Of a stretch of DNA of 52,642 nt, positions 43,856-52,343 are shown piece after piece. This DNA is from Spirochaetota bacterium (GTDB taxonomy: Bacteria; Spirochaetota; UBA4802; UBA5550), in the NCBI GenBank assembly GCA_016928865.1, contig JAFGJX010000065.1:1-52642 (forward strand), given 5' to 3'. Within the stretch, counting starts at the first letter, position 1; each line of letters opens with the position of its first letter. Both the position numbers and the translations under genes were made by a program. The notes under the pieces are model-generated. The model was not told the origin of the DNA. It did no database searches and saw nothing but the letters and a program-made list of their open reading frames with translations.

Positions 43856-44626
43856 TTATTCTCCTTTGAAAACCGGCTCTTTCTTCTGGAAGAACGCGGT
43901 CATGCCTTCCTGCATGTCCTTGGTGGTGAAGAGCCTTCCCAGCTCTTCCCGCTCGATCTTCAGGTGCAGGTCCGGAGAGATGCTGGGGCTGATGTTGACG
44001 AGCTTTGTGATCGCGGCAATGGAGAGCGGCGGGCGCTTCGCGATTTTATTCGCGAATTCGATCGCGTCATCCAGCACTTTGCCGTCTTCACTGAGCCTGT
44101 CAACGAGCCCGATTGCGAGCGCATCTTCAGCCTCGCTCTGTATGCCAAACCACATTATCTCCAGGGCCTTTGATTTTCCCACGATGCGCGGCAGGCGCAG
44201 GCTTCCGCCGTAACCGGGCATGATCCCCAGGTTTGTCTCGGTGAGGCCGATGCGGGCCCCCTTTTTCATGAACCGGTAGTGGCATGCCATGGCCAGCTCG
44301 CAGCCGCCGCCCAGCGCGTGCCCGTTAATAGCGGCGATGACCGGCTTCGGGAAGTACTCGACCTTGTTCCATACGTCCTGGCCCCGTTTCAGGAAGTCAA
44401 CGGCGCTGAAGTCGCCAAACCCGGACGACAGGTCCGCGCCCGCGCTGAAGGCCTTTTCCCCGGTTCCGGTGATGATCACCGCCAGGATGCTCTTGTCGAC
44501 CTCAATGGCGTCCAGGTGCTTCCGCATCGTCTCGAACACCTCGGCGCTCAGCTGGTTCATCTTCGGTTTGTCTATGCTTAAAATTGCGACCCTGTCTCTC
44601 TGTTCCATCTTGACTGCATCCGACAT
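43856..44626 (-). CDS. enoyl-CoA hydratase/isomerase family protein
   Basis: A 256-aa crotonase. It has the oxyanion-hole segments AFSAGADLSSGF and NGHALGGGCELAMACHY, and the two catalytic glutamates are in CELA and TETNLGIMPGYGG. It hydrates enoyl-CoA in beta-oxidation. The ribosome site AAAGGAGGATTATT is excellent. It lies downstream of the hydroxyacyl-CoA dehydrogenase gene on the same strand, separated by a strong hairpin. Confidence 0.93.
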   Translation of the reverse strand: MSDAVKMEQRDRVAILSIDKPKMNQLSAEVFETMRKHLDAIEVDKSILAVIITGTGEKAFSAGADLSSGFGDFSAVDFLKRGQDVWNKVEYFPKPVIAAINGHALGGGCELAMACHYRFMKKGARIGLTETNLGIMPGYGGSLRLPRIVGKSKALEIMWFGIQSEAEDALAIGLVDRLSEDGKVLDDAIEFANKIAKRPPLSIAAITKLVNISPSISPDLHLKIEREELGRLFTTKDMQEGMTAFFQKKEPVFKGE

Positions 44627-44660
44627 AATAATCCTCCTTTAAATAAATTACAAGTAAAAT

Positions 44661-44691
44661 ACCGCACCCCGGGTTTGCTCCGGGGTGCGGT
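44661..44691. other. 12-bp intergenic hairpin between hbd-like and ech genes
   Basis: ACCGCACCCCGG (44661-44672) and its exact complement (44680-44691), loop of 7. Both genes are transcribed leftward across it. It is a likely mRNA-stabilising or partial termination structure. Confidence 0.75.
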
Positions 44692-44699
44692 CGGTGGTG

Positions 44700-45863
44700 C
44701 TATCTTCCAATGGTTTTGAATGACCCGTCGATGATTTCCGGCTCCGGCTTGAGGATGTCGAGCTTGAACCGTGAAGCCAGCATGTTCAGCGCATCGGCCA
44801 GCTGCTGCGGCTGCATCCCTGCCGCCAGGGCGAAGGGGCCGGCGAACGCGTTCATGCCGTATTTGACGCCGTCATCGATGTCCTGTATCGAATTCGCAAG
44901 GCCTTCCTTCCATACCTTGACCGCTTCGTTGATCTGGACGGCCAGCAGGTGTATCGGGGTGAGGTCTTCAGAGGTCTTTGACGTGTCGATTACCGCTTTC
45001 CCGTCCTTCCACTCATAAATGCCTTTTCCCGACTTCATGCCGAGTTCTTTCTTGGCCACCTTGTCGGACAGGTACTTGCCCGGCTTGTACTGCGGCGAGA
45101 GGGTCTTGGCGTAGTAGTCCAGGGTGTGGCAGAACACATCGAGTCCGACGAAGTCTGCTGTCTCGAACGGGGCCATCTTCGCGCCCATCTTTTTCATCAT
45201 CGCGTCCAGCTCCTGGGGAGGAACTTTGCCTTCGTCAAGAATGGCGGAGAGGAGCGCCTGGTTCGGCGCGCTGATCCGGTTGACGATGAAGCCCGGGCGG
45301 TCCTTGAGCACCTTGACCGGGATCTTCTCGATTTTTTTCGATATCTCGCTCATCAGGTCGGCGGTCGCGTCCGAGGTCTTGTCGCCGTAGATGACTTCGA
45401 CAAGCTTCATCCGGTTTACCGGGTTGAAGAAGTGCAGTCCCACAAAGCGCTCGGGGTTTTTCACCACGCTTCCTATTTCAGAGATGCTCATGGTCGAGGT
45501 ATTCGTGGCCAGGATCGAATCTGCCGGGCACGCGTCGGAAACTTCTTTGAATACCGATTTCTTGAGGTCCATGATTTCGGGAACCGCTTCGACGACAAGC
45601 TGCGCGTCCTTGACCGCTTCCTTGGTGTCCAGGGTGGTGGAGAGGAGGGAGAGGGCCTTGTCTTTGGCGTCGGCCGCCAGCTTTCCCTTGCCTACCAGGA
45701 ATTCAAGGCTTTCCTTGATTTTCGCCACGCCGTTATCGAGGAATTCCTGCTTGATATCCCGCATTATGACGGAATACCCGGCCTGGATGCAGACCTGGGC
45801 GATACCGTGACCCATTGCACCAGATCCGAGAACCGCGATTTTTTTTACGTCATTGATGTTCAT
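44700..45863 (-). CDS. 3-hydroxyacyl-CoA dehydrogenase
   Basis: A 387-aa NAD-dependent dehydrogenase. The NAD site is VLGSGAMGHGIAQ, followed by ILATNTSTMSISEI, the catalytic His in GLHFFNPVNRMKLVEVI, and KDRPGFIVNRI. Unlike the short ~280-aa form, it carries a second C-terminal HCDH repeat (VQINEAVKVWKEGLANSIQDIDDGVKYGM). It oxidises 3-hydroxyacyl-CoA after the crotonase step. A 280-base gap containing a large hairpin separates it from the acyl-CoA dehydrogenase genes to the right. Confidence 0.94.
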   Translation of the reverse strand: MNINDVKKIAVLGSGAMGHGIAQVCIQAGYSVIMRDIKQEFLDNGVAKIKESLEFLVGKGKLAADAKDKALSLLSTTLDTKEAVKDAQLVVEAVPEIMDLKKSVFKEVSDACPADSILATNTSTMSISEIGSVVKNPERFVGLHFFNPVNRMKLVEVIYGDKTSDATADLMSEISKKIEKIPVKVLKDRPGFIVNRISAPNQALLSAILDEGKVPPQELDAMMKKMGAKMAPFETADFVGLDVFCHTLDYYAKTLSPQYKPGKYLSDKVAKKELGMKSGKGIYEWKDGKAVIDTSKTSEDLTPIHLLAVQINEAVKVWKEGLANSIQDIDDGVKYGMNAFAGPFALAAGMQPQQLADALNMLASRFKLDILKPEPEIIDGSFKTIGR

Positions 45864-45924
45864 GATGTACTCCTTGATAATAAAATTATTTAATACGTAG
45901 TGCCGACCCGGCGGTTTTTTTCAG

Positions 45925-45960
45925 ATGCCGCTCTTCCCGCAATTACGGGGAGTGCGGCAT
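45925..45960. other. 15-bp intergenic hairpin right of the hbd-like gene
   Basis: ATGCCGCTCTTCCCG pairs with CGGGGAGTGCGGCAT with one mismatch and one G-T pair, loop CAATTA. No T tract on the minus strand, so it is not a canonical terminator. The surrounding gap 45864-46142 shows no gene. Confidence 0.65.
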
Positions 45961-46142
45961 GCTTATAAACACGAAGAGGCCATCCCGCAACCTACCCGCC
46001 CGGGCCCCGCGCCCTTTCCCGCATTTGTGTCTGCGTTCAAGGGTAATCCGGGCGTTATCTGCGCCCCTGGGGGCCGGGTATGTTGCGAGACAGCTCCTCT
46101 GTCTACTGATAACCACTGCCGAAACCGACCATGCACGCCATG

Positions 46143-47351
46143 CTATTTGAGCTGTTTGCTCGAAAGCTCCAGGACGTTCCGCGCAACGATGAGATGCTGT
46201 ACCTGTCCGGTCCCTTCGAAGATGTCGCAGATTTTCACGTCGCGCATCCATTTCTCAGTGAGATTTTCGCACGAGATGCCCAGGGGACCGAGAAGTTCGC
46301 AGCATTTCTGGCAGATCAGGGTCCCGTAGCGGCCTGATTTTGCCTTTGCCATCGATGCTTCGGTATTGTTGAATTCCCCGTTGTCCATCATCCACGCCGC
46401 ACGCCAGGTCAGGAGGCGCATCGCTTCGTTGTTGGCTTCCATAAGGTAGAATTCTTTTTCCAGACTGCTACAATTGTTCGGGTTCGCATTATAATCAAGC
46501 GTTATTCCGCTCTCCTCGATTTTTTCCTTGGTGAATTCAATCGCGGCCCGTGAAACCCCGAGCGCCATGGAGGCGACCAGGGGCCTGGTGTTGTCAAAGG
46601 TCTTCATGACGCCCTTGAAGCCTTCGGTCGTCTGCTTGACTTCGGCGCTTCCAAGGATGTTCTCCTTGGGGATGCGGCAGTCCTGTAAAACGTAGGTCCC
46701 GGTGTCGCTGGCGCGAATGCCGAGCTTGTGCTCGAGCTTGTCCAGGCTGAAGCCGGGGGTGCCCTTTTCAACGATGAAGGACTTGATGCCGGATTTTCCC
46801 GCCTTCTTGTCCACCGTCGCCCATATCACGGCGATGTCGCAGCGGTCCGCGCAGGTGACGAAGATCTTTTCGCCGTTCAGCACCCACTCGTTACCGTCAA
46901 GCTTCGCGGTCGCGGTAATCGACCCCGAGTCGGAACCGGACCCCGGTTCGGTGATGGCCATCGAGGCCCATTTGCTGCCAAAGCGCTCGAATTGCTCGTC
47001 CGTCGCGACCGCCACGATCGCGGCGTTGCCGAGACCGGCGTTGGGCAGGGAAAGTACCAGCCCCAGGTCTCCCCAGCACATCTCCTCGATTGAGATGACC
47101 ATGGCGAGGTTGGAACCGAGCTTCTTGCCGCCGCCGGACGGCGCGTCAGCTTTCTTTTCCTCGCCCTCTTTTTTCTTCTTGGACCTGTTCATGATCTTGA
47201 TCGAGCGGAACATGTCGAGCTCTTTCGGCGCTTCATGCTCCTGCTCGTCATACTTGCGGGCGATCGGCCGCAGTATTCCCTTTGCCATGCCGTTCATGCT
47301 GCCTTTCACCTGGTTCATCTTATTGGTTGGTTCTAGATTTATCATTGCCAT
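46143..47351 (-). CDS. acyl-CoA dehydrogenase (second of pair)
   Basis: A 402-aa FAD enzyme. FAD and substrate motifs are MAITEPGSGSDSGSI and NGEKIFVTCADRCD, and the catalytic Glu is in ICDIFEGTGQVQHL near the end. The N-terminal helical domain carries an unusual Lys/Glu-rich insert (about 50-75, SKKKKEGEEKKADAPSGGGKK). It lies 23 bases downstream of another acyl-CoA dehydrogenase gene; the two probably form a complex or act on different acyl chains. Electrons would go to an ETF not encoded here. Confidence 0.93.
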   Translation of the reverse strand: MAMINLEPTNKMNQVKGSMNGMAKGILRPIARKYDEQEHEAPKELDMFRSIKIMNRSKKKKEGEEKKADAPSGGGKKLGSNLAMVISIEEMCWGDLGLVLSLPNAGLGNAAIVAVATDEQFERFGSKWASMAITEPGSGSDSGSITATAKLDGNEWVLNGEKIFVTCADRCDIAVIWATVDKKAGKSGIKSFIVEKGTPGFSLDKLEHKLGIRASDTGTYVLQDCRIPKENILGSAEVKQTTEGFKGVMKTFDNTRPLVASMALGVSRAAIEFTKEKIEESGITLDYNANPNNCSSLEKEFYLMEANNEAMRLLTWRAAWMMDNGEFNNTEASMAKAKSGRYGTLICQKCCELLGPLGISCENLTEKWMRDVKICDIFEGTGQVQHLIVARNVLELSSKQLK

Positions 47352-47374
47352 TCCTCCGTTTCTGTCCCTTGTAA

Positions 47375-48481
47375 TTATACCGTGGCCATGCCTTCGAGTA
47401 CGGCAATGCCCCTTCCGTTCCGGTAATAGCGCTCCACCGGATGGTCCCGGATGAATCCGTGACCGCCGAGTATCTGGACACCGTAATCGGTGATTTTCAT
47501 GGTCATTTCGCCCGCATAGAGCTTGCTCAGGTACGATTCGCGCTTCGCGTCCCTTCCGGCTTCAAGCGCCGAGGCTGCCTTCCAGGTCATGAGCCGCATC
47601 GCGTCCACCTCATATGCCATTTCGGCGATCATGAAAGCAATCGCCTGACGAAACGCGATAGGCTCCCCGAACTGCTGGCGTTCTTTTGAATAGTCCCGCG
47701 CGTATTCGAAGGAGGCGCGGGAAATTCCCGTCCCGATTGCGGATATGGCGGTCCTTGATTTCTGTAAAAACCGCGCGTAGTCGCAGCCCTGTTCGCCGCC
47801 GAGCCGATCGGAAGCCGGCACCTCGCAGTTTTCCAGGGTCACTCCATATGTTTCGAGCGCGTACATGCCGATGTTTTTCTCCCGCTCGCCGATCTTCAGG
47901 CCCGGGTTGTCCTTCGCCACGATGAACAGGTTCATCGCGCCGTCAAGGTTCGCGGCCACGAGCATGTGGCCGGCGTCTTTTGCCATGGGCACGAAGCATT
48001 TTTTACCATTGAGGACATAGGCGTTCCCTTTTTTCTCCGCCTTTGTCTCCAGTGAGATCGCGTCGAACTTGAACCGCGGCTCGTTGATGGCAACGGTGCA
48101 CGGCTTGTAGGTCGCATCGCAGTATAACGGGATATATTTTTTCTTTTGTTCATCCGTGCCCATTTCGAGAATGGGAAACATGAACGTCGACGGCAGGGTA
48201 GCGGCGATAGCCAGTGACATATCGCAGAACGCAAGCTCCTCGAGTATAATGGTGTTCATTAAGGGGGAATATTCCATCCCGTATCCCCCGAATTCTTCGG
48301 GTATCGCCGATATCGTTGCACCCAGGTCCCATACCTTCTGGATGAATTCCGTCGGGATTGCCCTCTTTTCATCCATGTCATGTGTGCTGTCTGAAACGAC
48401 GCTCTTTGCCAGACGGCCCACCGTTTCTTTCATCGTCCGCTGCTCTTCGGACATACCGAAACTGAAATCTCTGTCTTCCAT
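47375..48481 (-). CDS. acyl-CoA dehydrogenase (first of pair)
   Basis: A 368-aa acyl-CoA dehydrogenase, somewhat short. It has a typical N-terminus (MSEEQRTMKETVGRLAK, GGYGMEYSPLMNTIILEELA), the FAD part AINEPRFKFDAISLE (a variant of the usual EPxxGSD), SRASFEYARDYSKERQQFGEPI and GGHGFIRDHPVERYYRNGRG. The final LEGMATV is the expected base position, with a shortened C-terminus. It is the first gene of the leftward operon, with a promoter and palindromic operator just upstream. Confidence 0.92.
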   Translation of the reverse strand: MEDRDFSFGMSEEQRTMKETVGRLAKSVVSDSTHDMDEKRAIPTEFIQKVWDLGATISAIPEEFGGYGMEYSPLMNTIILEELAFCDMSLAIAATLPSTFMFPILEMGTDEQKKKYIPLYCDATYKPCTVAINEPRFKFDAISLETKAEKKGNAYVLNGKKCFVPMAKDAGHMLVAANLDGAMNLFIVAKDNPGLKIGEREKNIGMYALETYGVTLENCEVPASDRLGGEQGCDYARFLQKSRTAISAIGTGISRASFEYARDYSKERQQFGEPIAFRQAIAFMIAEMAYEVDAMRLMTWKAASALEAGRDAKRESYLSKLYAGEMTMKITDYGVQILGGHGFIRDHPVERYYRNGRGIAVLEGMATV

Positions 48482-48513
48482 GGCGTTCTCCTCGCATGTG
48501 GATCGTAAAATTA

Positions 48514-48542
48514 AAAATAGACTGACGTGTCAGTTTTTCCAA
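48514..48542 (-). promoter_or_regulatory. promoter of the acyl-CoA dehydrogenase operon
   Basis: Minus strand TTGGAA (48537-48542) and TATTTT (48514-48519), spacer 17. The palindromic operator occupies the spacer, which is ideal for repression. Confidence 0.6.
48521..48534. promoter_or_regulatory. TetR operator copy 1 (ACTGACGTGTCAGT)
   Basis: Fourteen-base palindrome between tetR and the acyl-CoA dehydrogenase operon. On the minus strand its wider context AAACTGACACGTCAGTCTA matches copies 2 and 3. Confidence 0.8.
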
Positions 48543-48562
48543 TGGGCTCCGCCGGCCGTCAA

Positions 48563-49171
48563 CTACTTTTTTATAAAAATCGCCGGTGCGAAAATGGCGA
48601 TGATCTCCCGTGTCATTTTTTCTATATCATTTCCGTCTTTTCTGTTTCTCCTGTTGCCGAAAAAGGCGAGGGCCGTTCGGAGAAGGGCCCCGGTGATCAG
48701 GTGCGACGTCATGTCGATGTTCAGGTCGCGGCGGACATGATGGTTTCTGATTCCGAGCTTCAGGTCGTTCACGATCAGGTTGTGTATCTTTTTTTCGAAG
48801 CGCTTGATGGATGTCTCCAGCTCGCCGCTCAGCCCGATGCCCATCCTGAGTACGATGTTGCAGAGATCGGGGTCGCTTGCCAGGAGCTGGAGAGTGTTTT
48901 TCACCCTGAAGGACATGTAGTCGACCGGGTTTATTTTCGACATGTCGATTTTGTGCATTTCTATGGAAATGTTCGCTTCCCAGTCTTGATAGAAGTTCTT
49001 GATAAGCGTGATAAATATATCGTCCTTGTTTTTAAAGTATTGATACACGGTGCCGCGGGCTATCTTGGCTTCGTTGACAATGTCGGAAATCTGCGTATCA
49101 TAATACCCTTTTCTGGAAAAGAGGCGCTTCGCATGTTCCAGTATCAATTTTTTACGCTCATCAGCTTTCAT
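48563..49171 (-). CDS. TetR-family regulator of the fatty-acid genes
   Basis: A 202-aa TetR repressor. The N-terminal HTH is ILEHAKRLFSRKGYYDTQISDIVNEAKIARGTVYQYFKNKDDIF, which is diagnostic. The C-terminal ligand domain is all helical and not assignable, but the context (beta-oxidation genes both sides) points to an acyl-CoA effector. Three copies of one palindrome flank the gene and sit on the promoters it would control, one of them upstream of tetR itself, suggesting autoregulation. Confidence 0.93.
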   Translation of the reverse strand: MKADERKKLILEHAKRLFSRKGYYDTQISDIVNEAKIARGTVYQYFKNKDDIFITLIKNFYQDWEANISIEMHKIDMSKINPVDYMSFRVKNTLQLLASDPDLCNIVLRMGIGLSGELETSIKRFEKKIHNLIVNDLKLGIRNHHVRRDLNIDMTSHLITGALLRTALAFFGNRRNRKDGNDIEKMTREIIAIFAPAIFIKK

Positions 49172-49337
49172 TAGCGTTGTTTCCTTCTCCGGAATGTATT
49201 CTGTATACGCCGCGGTTGCCGTGAAAAAATATCAACGGAAGGCGCTTTTTGACTATATCAGGCTCGCCGCGATTAATTCGTAATTTACCAGAAATCAGGG
49301 CAAAAATACTGTTGACATAATTTAATGGGCGTCTGAA

Positions 49338-49351
49338 ACTGACATGTCAGT
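49338..49351. promoter_or_regulatory. TetR operator copy 2 (ACTGACATGTCAGT)
   Basis: Perfect palindrome, shared with copy 3 over AAACTGACATGTCAGTCTAAAT except beyond the ends. It lies between tetR and the SCP-2 gene. Confidence 0.85.
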
Positions 49352-49421
49352 CTAAATAAAATGTCACGGACTGATTTTGTCAATGGAATTTTGCTTTTTT
49401 TTGGCCGCATGAAAAAAAATA

Positions 49422-49450
49422 TTTTCATTGACGTGTTTTGTCCGTATAAT
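49422..49450 (+). promoter_or_regulatory. promoter of the SCP-2 gene
   Basis: A perfect -10 TATAAT (49445-49450) with a weak -35 TTTTCA (49422-49427), spacer 17. Operator copy 3 begins 4 bases after the -10 box. Confidence 0.6.
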
Positions 49451-49453
49451 AAA

Positions 49454-49467
49454 ACTGACATGTCAGT
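49454..49467. promoter_or_regulatory. TetR operator copy 3 (ACTGACATGTCAGT)
   Basis: Perfect palindrome covering the expected transcription start of the SCP-2 gene. Confidence 0.85.
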
Positions 49468-49508
49468 CTAAATTATAGCATCACACACGTAAGAAAGGAG
49501 GACTCTCT

Positions 49509-50081
49509 ATGGCCGCATTACCAACTGTACCTGCTGATACCAGCGTGGATAAACTTCTGTCGGAACTCATGCCGAAAATCGCCAAGGATCAGCTTACCGG
49601 CAACCCCGCCGCCGGGGACCTGGCTGGAACCGAAATCACGATGGTCGTTGAAGTTTCCGGCGATCAGCACGGCTTCACCCTGAAAGACGGGAAAGACGTT
49701 GTTTACAAAAAAGGAGACATTGCCAACCCGAAGCTCAGGCTCAAGCTCGACAGGGGCGAGCTCGAGAAGATGATCAAAGCCCAGAACCTTGATATGATCA
49801 TCGGGATTACCAACGACCTGAACAAGGCGAAGGTAAACGCTCTGAATTCGCTCAAGGGCAGCTTCATCGCCGAGATTACCGACGACGACGGCGGCGTGGT
49901 GAAGGTTCAGGCGATTCTGAACGGCGCGATCGAGCCTGCTTCTGTTTTCAAGATGAGCGCGAAGGACACCAGCGCACTGATGCGGAAAGACACCAATCCG
50001 GTCAACCTGTTCATGTCCGGCGCCATGAAGATAGAAGGCGACATGGCATTTGCGATGGGCACCCAGCCGCTTTTCAGCTAA
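49509..50081 (+). CDS. SCP-2 sterol/lipid-transfer-like protein
   Basis: A 190-aa soluble protein of the SCP-2 fold, which binds fatty acyl-CoA or other lipids. The C-terminal LFMSGAMKIEGDMAFAMGTQPLF is characteristic, and an earlier FTLKDGKDVVYKKGDIANPKLRLKLDRGELEKMI is the usual central strand set. It is longer than the ~110-aa core and has an extra central region. The ribosome site AAGAAAGGAGGAC is very strong. It is directly under a TetR operator. Confidence 0.88.
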   Translation: MAALPTVPADTSVDKLLSELMPKIAKDQLTGNPAAGDLAGTEITMVVEVSGDQHGFTLKDGKDVVYKKGDIANPKLRLKLDRGELEKMIKAQNLDMIIGITNDLNKAKVNALNSLKGSFIAEITDDDGGVVKVQAILNGAIEPASVFKMSAKDTSALMRKDTNPVNLFMSGAMKIEGDMAFAMGTQPLFS

Positions 50082-50171
50082 GTTGAACCGGCGTGCAGCA
50101 TGCACGCAGCTATGTGCGGATATATCTTGTATCTTGCAACAACTATAAAAACTGTTTAAGTCGTATGGTTG

Positions 50172-50232
50172 CCGGGGGATCAGGAGCGCGCGGTCGAAAT
50201 GCTTTTTCAGGCGCGCGTTACTGATCTCCCGG
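50172..50232. other. about 20-bp hairpin between SCP-2 and acyl-CoA synthetase genes
   Basis: CCGGGGGATCAG plus AGCGCGCG pairs with CGCGCGTT plus CTGATCTCCCGG with one mismatch and few G-T pairs, loop about 19. Located in the 192-base gap; no T tract follows. Confidence 0.75.
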
Positions 50233-50273
50233 TAGATTTTTTACTTTTTGAAATATTATATGGGGGTTAGAAC

Positions 50274-52202
50274 ATGGCACGCGAAATCCTTCCCTGGCAC
50301 AAGGAATATAAAGTAACCGGCATCCCGACCACTTTGAAGCCATATCCGGATAAACCGGTATATGAGATTCTCTATGATACAGCAAAAAAATTCAAAAAGA
50401 ACGGACTCATCCAGTATAATTATAAAATGACATATCCCGTCCTGAAAGACAAGGTCGATCGGCTTGCCACGGCGTTTTATAATCTTGGCCTGCGCAAGGG
50501 AGACCGCGTTGCCGCCATTCTGCCCACGTCTATCCAGTTTATTTTGACAGATTATGCCATTTCCCGTGCGGGACTGGTGCATATTCCGAGCAGCTCGCTC
50601 GACTCGGTTACCTCCCTCGAACACAAGTTCAACGAGGGGAAACCGCGCGCGCTGGTGACCCTGGCCGAACATGCCGATGTCGCGGCTCAGGTCATGAAGA
50701 AATGCAAAATCGAGTTCCTGATCCTCTGCGATCTGAATGATTTCCCCGGCGGAACATCCGCGGAAGTGAAAAAGGGAAAAAATATACCGAAAGACGCGCT
50801 CTGGATGACGGAGCTTATCGATACAACGTCTCCAAATCCGCCAGAGCTTAAATTCGACGTCGAAAAGGACATCGAGACCCTCATGTTTACCGGCGGAACG
50901 ACCGGCCTGGCGAAGGGATGCATGCTGACTCACCGGAACATCTACGCAAACAGCATGCAGGGCCTGTACGCGTTCGGTCTGCAGGGAAAATTGCTCAAGG
51001 GGGCCGTTACGGTCCTTCTCGGTCTGCCGTTTTTCCACACCTACGGCCACTCGGTCATGCATAATATCACCTATCTCGGCTTCAGTCAGATCCTGATACC
51101 CGACCCGCGGGACACCGACGGGATGATAAAGATGATAAAGGAACACTGCCCGCTCATGCAGTTCGGCGTTCCGACCCAGTTCATGAAGCTGTCCGAGGAA
51201 CTGGACGGTTACGCGATGCTCGGGGTGTCCGGGTCCGCGGCACTGCCGACCAATGTCCAGGACAAGTTCGAAAGCAAGGCAGGCGGCGGCATCATGGAGG
51301 GGTACGGCCTTTCGGAGATGTCACCGACCACGCACCTGAACACATCGTTTCTCATCCGGCTGTTCGGCGGTCGTACTGCCATGAGAATAACCACAATGCT
51401 TATGAGCTTTCCCGGAATCGTTCCGCTGCTGAATTTTTTACTCCGGCTGGCCGGTACGAGGAATATGGGATTCGTTATAACCAAGGCGTTCGCGATACTG
51501 GCAAAATTGACCAGCAAGAAGCCGGCCGTTGAATCGAAAAAAGCGGACAAGAAGGTCGAGAAGAGGGGGACCATCGGGGTCCCGTATCCTGATGTCGAGG
51601 TGAAGTTCCTGTCTGTTGAGACACAGGAGGAGGTGCCCGTTTCAGAGATGCTGAAGGGCGAGCGGGGCGAGATGCTTCTTCGCGGTCCAAACCGGATGCT
51701 GGGCTACTGGCCCGAACCGGGAAGCGGCATTGACGAAGATGGCTACATCCACACCAGCGATGTGGTCCGGATCGATGAAAACGGCTTTTTCTATATCGTT
51801 GACCGCACCAAGGACATGATCATCGTATCGGGCTACAAGGTCTATTCCCGCGAAGTGGATGATATCCTCTATCATCACCCGAAGGTGGAGATGGCGGCAA
51901 CCGTTGGTATTCCCGATCCCGAGCGCGAGGGCAGCGAGCGGGTCGCGGTGTATATCCAGCCAAGGGAAAAATTCAAGAACAGCATCACTTCGCAGGAGAT
52001 CATCGACTACCTGAAGCAGCGCGTGGCAAAATACGCTGTTCCGCGCGTCGTGCATATTATTGACTCGATGCCACTGACCGAGGTCCACAAGGTGAACAAG
52101 AAGCTTCTCAGGGAGATGGCTGCAAAGGAGGGGACCCCGAAGTCGACGCCGCCGAAAGGGAGCAAAAAGAAGGAAGGGAAAAAGCAGAAGGCCAGCGCCT
52201 AG
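50274..52202 (+). CDS. long-chain acyl-CoA synthetase (AMP-forming)
   Basis: A 642-aa adenylate-forming enzyme that activates fatty acids with ATP and CoA. The P-loop-like motif is LMFTGGTTGLAKGCMLTHRN, with EGYGLSEMSP, the A8 hinge region IVDRTKDMIIVSGYKVYSREVDD and the late Lys in the VHKVNKKLLR stretch. An insert of about 60 residues rich in Lys (SKKPAVESKKADKKVEKRG) sits before the hinge, and the tail is Lys-rich. The start is the ATG after GGGGGTTAGAAC. Probably in the SCP-2 transcription unit. Confidence 0.95.
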   Translation: MAREILPWHKEYKVTGIPTTLKPYPDKPVYEILYDTAKKFKKNGLIQYNYKMTYPVLKDKVDRLATAFYNLGLRKGDRVAAILPTSIQFILTDYAISRAGLVHIPSSSLDSVTSLEHKFNEGKPRALVTLAEHADVAAQVMKKCKIEFLILCDLNDFPGGTSAEVKKGKNIPKDALWMTELIDTTSPNPPELKFDVEKDIETLMFTGGTTGLAKGCMLTHRNIYANSMQGLYAFGLQGKLLKGAVTVLLGLPFFHTYGHSVMHNITYLGFSQILIPDPRDTDGMIKMIKEHCPLMQFGVPTQFMKLSEELDGYAMLGVSGSAALPTNVQDKFESKAGGGIMEGYGLSEMSPTTHLNTSFLIRLFGGRTAMRITTMLMSFPGIVPLLNFLLRLAGTRNMGFVITKAFAILAKLTSKKPAVESKKADKKVEKRGTIGVPYPDVEVKFLSVETQEEVPVSEMLKGERGEMLLRGPNRMLGYWPEPGSGIDEDGYIHTSDVVRIDENGFFYIVDRTKDMIIVSGYKVYSREVDDILYHHPKVEMAATVGIPDPEREGSERVAVYIQPREKFKNSITSQEIIDYLKQRVAKYAVPRVVHIIDSMPLTEVHKVNKKLLREMAAKEGTPKSTPPKGSKKKEGKKQKASA

Positions 52203-52275
52203 GACATGAAGGCATTGCGCCCGCCTGATGCTTCGAGCAAGCGCACATTTCGATTATTATGATCGATATAACAAT

Positions 52276-52310
52276 TATGCGTCCCCGCGCTGCAACGGCG
52301 GGGATGCATA
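52276..52310. other. hairpin between acyl-CoA synthetase and thiolase genes
   Basis: TATGC-TCCCCGC (52276-52288) pairs with GCGGGGA-GCATA (52298-52310) with one mismatched pair, loop of 9. Similar position and style to the other hairpins of this locus; no T tract. Confidence 0.65.
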
Positions 52311-52343
52311 GTATAAAACTCAATCTGTAACAGGAGAGCATCT

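Larger units (their letters stand above)
49172..49508. promoter_or_regulatory. divergent tetR / SCP-2 control region
   Basis: A 337-base gap without genes. It holds a perfect TTGACA at 49312-49317, two TetR operator copies and the SCP-2 promoter. The tetR promoter on the minus strand was not located with confidence. Confidence 0.6.

Noticed and set aside
49312..49340. TTGACA as a second SCP-2 promoter
   Set aside because: The box at 17 bases (GAAACT) is a poor -10; the TATAAT at 49445 is far better, so I did not list it separately.
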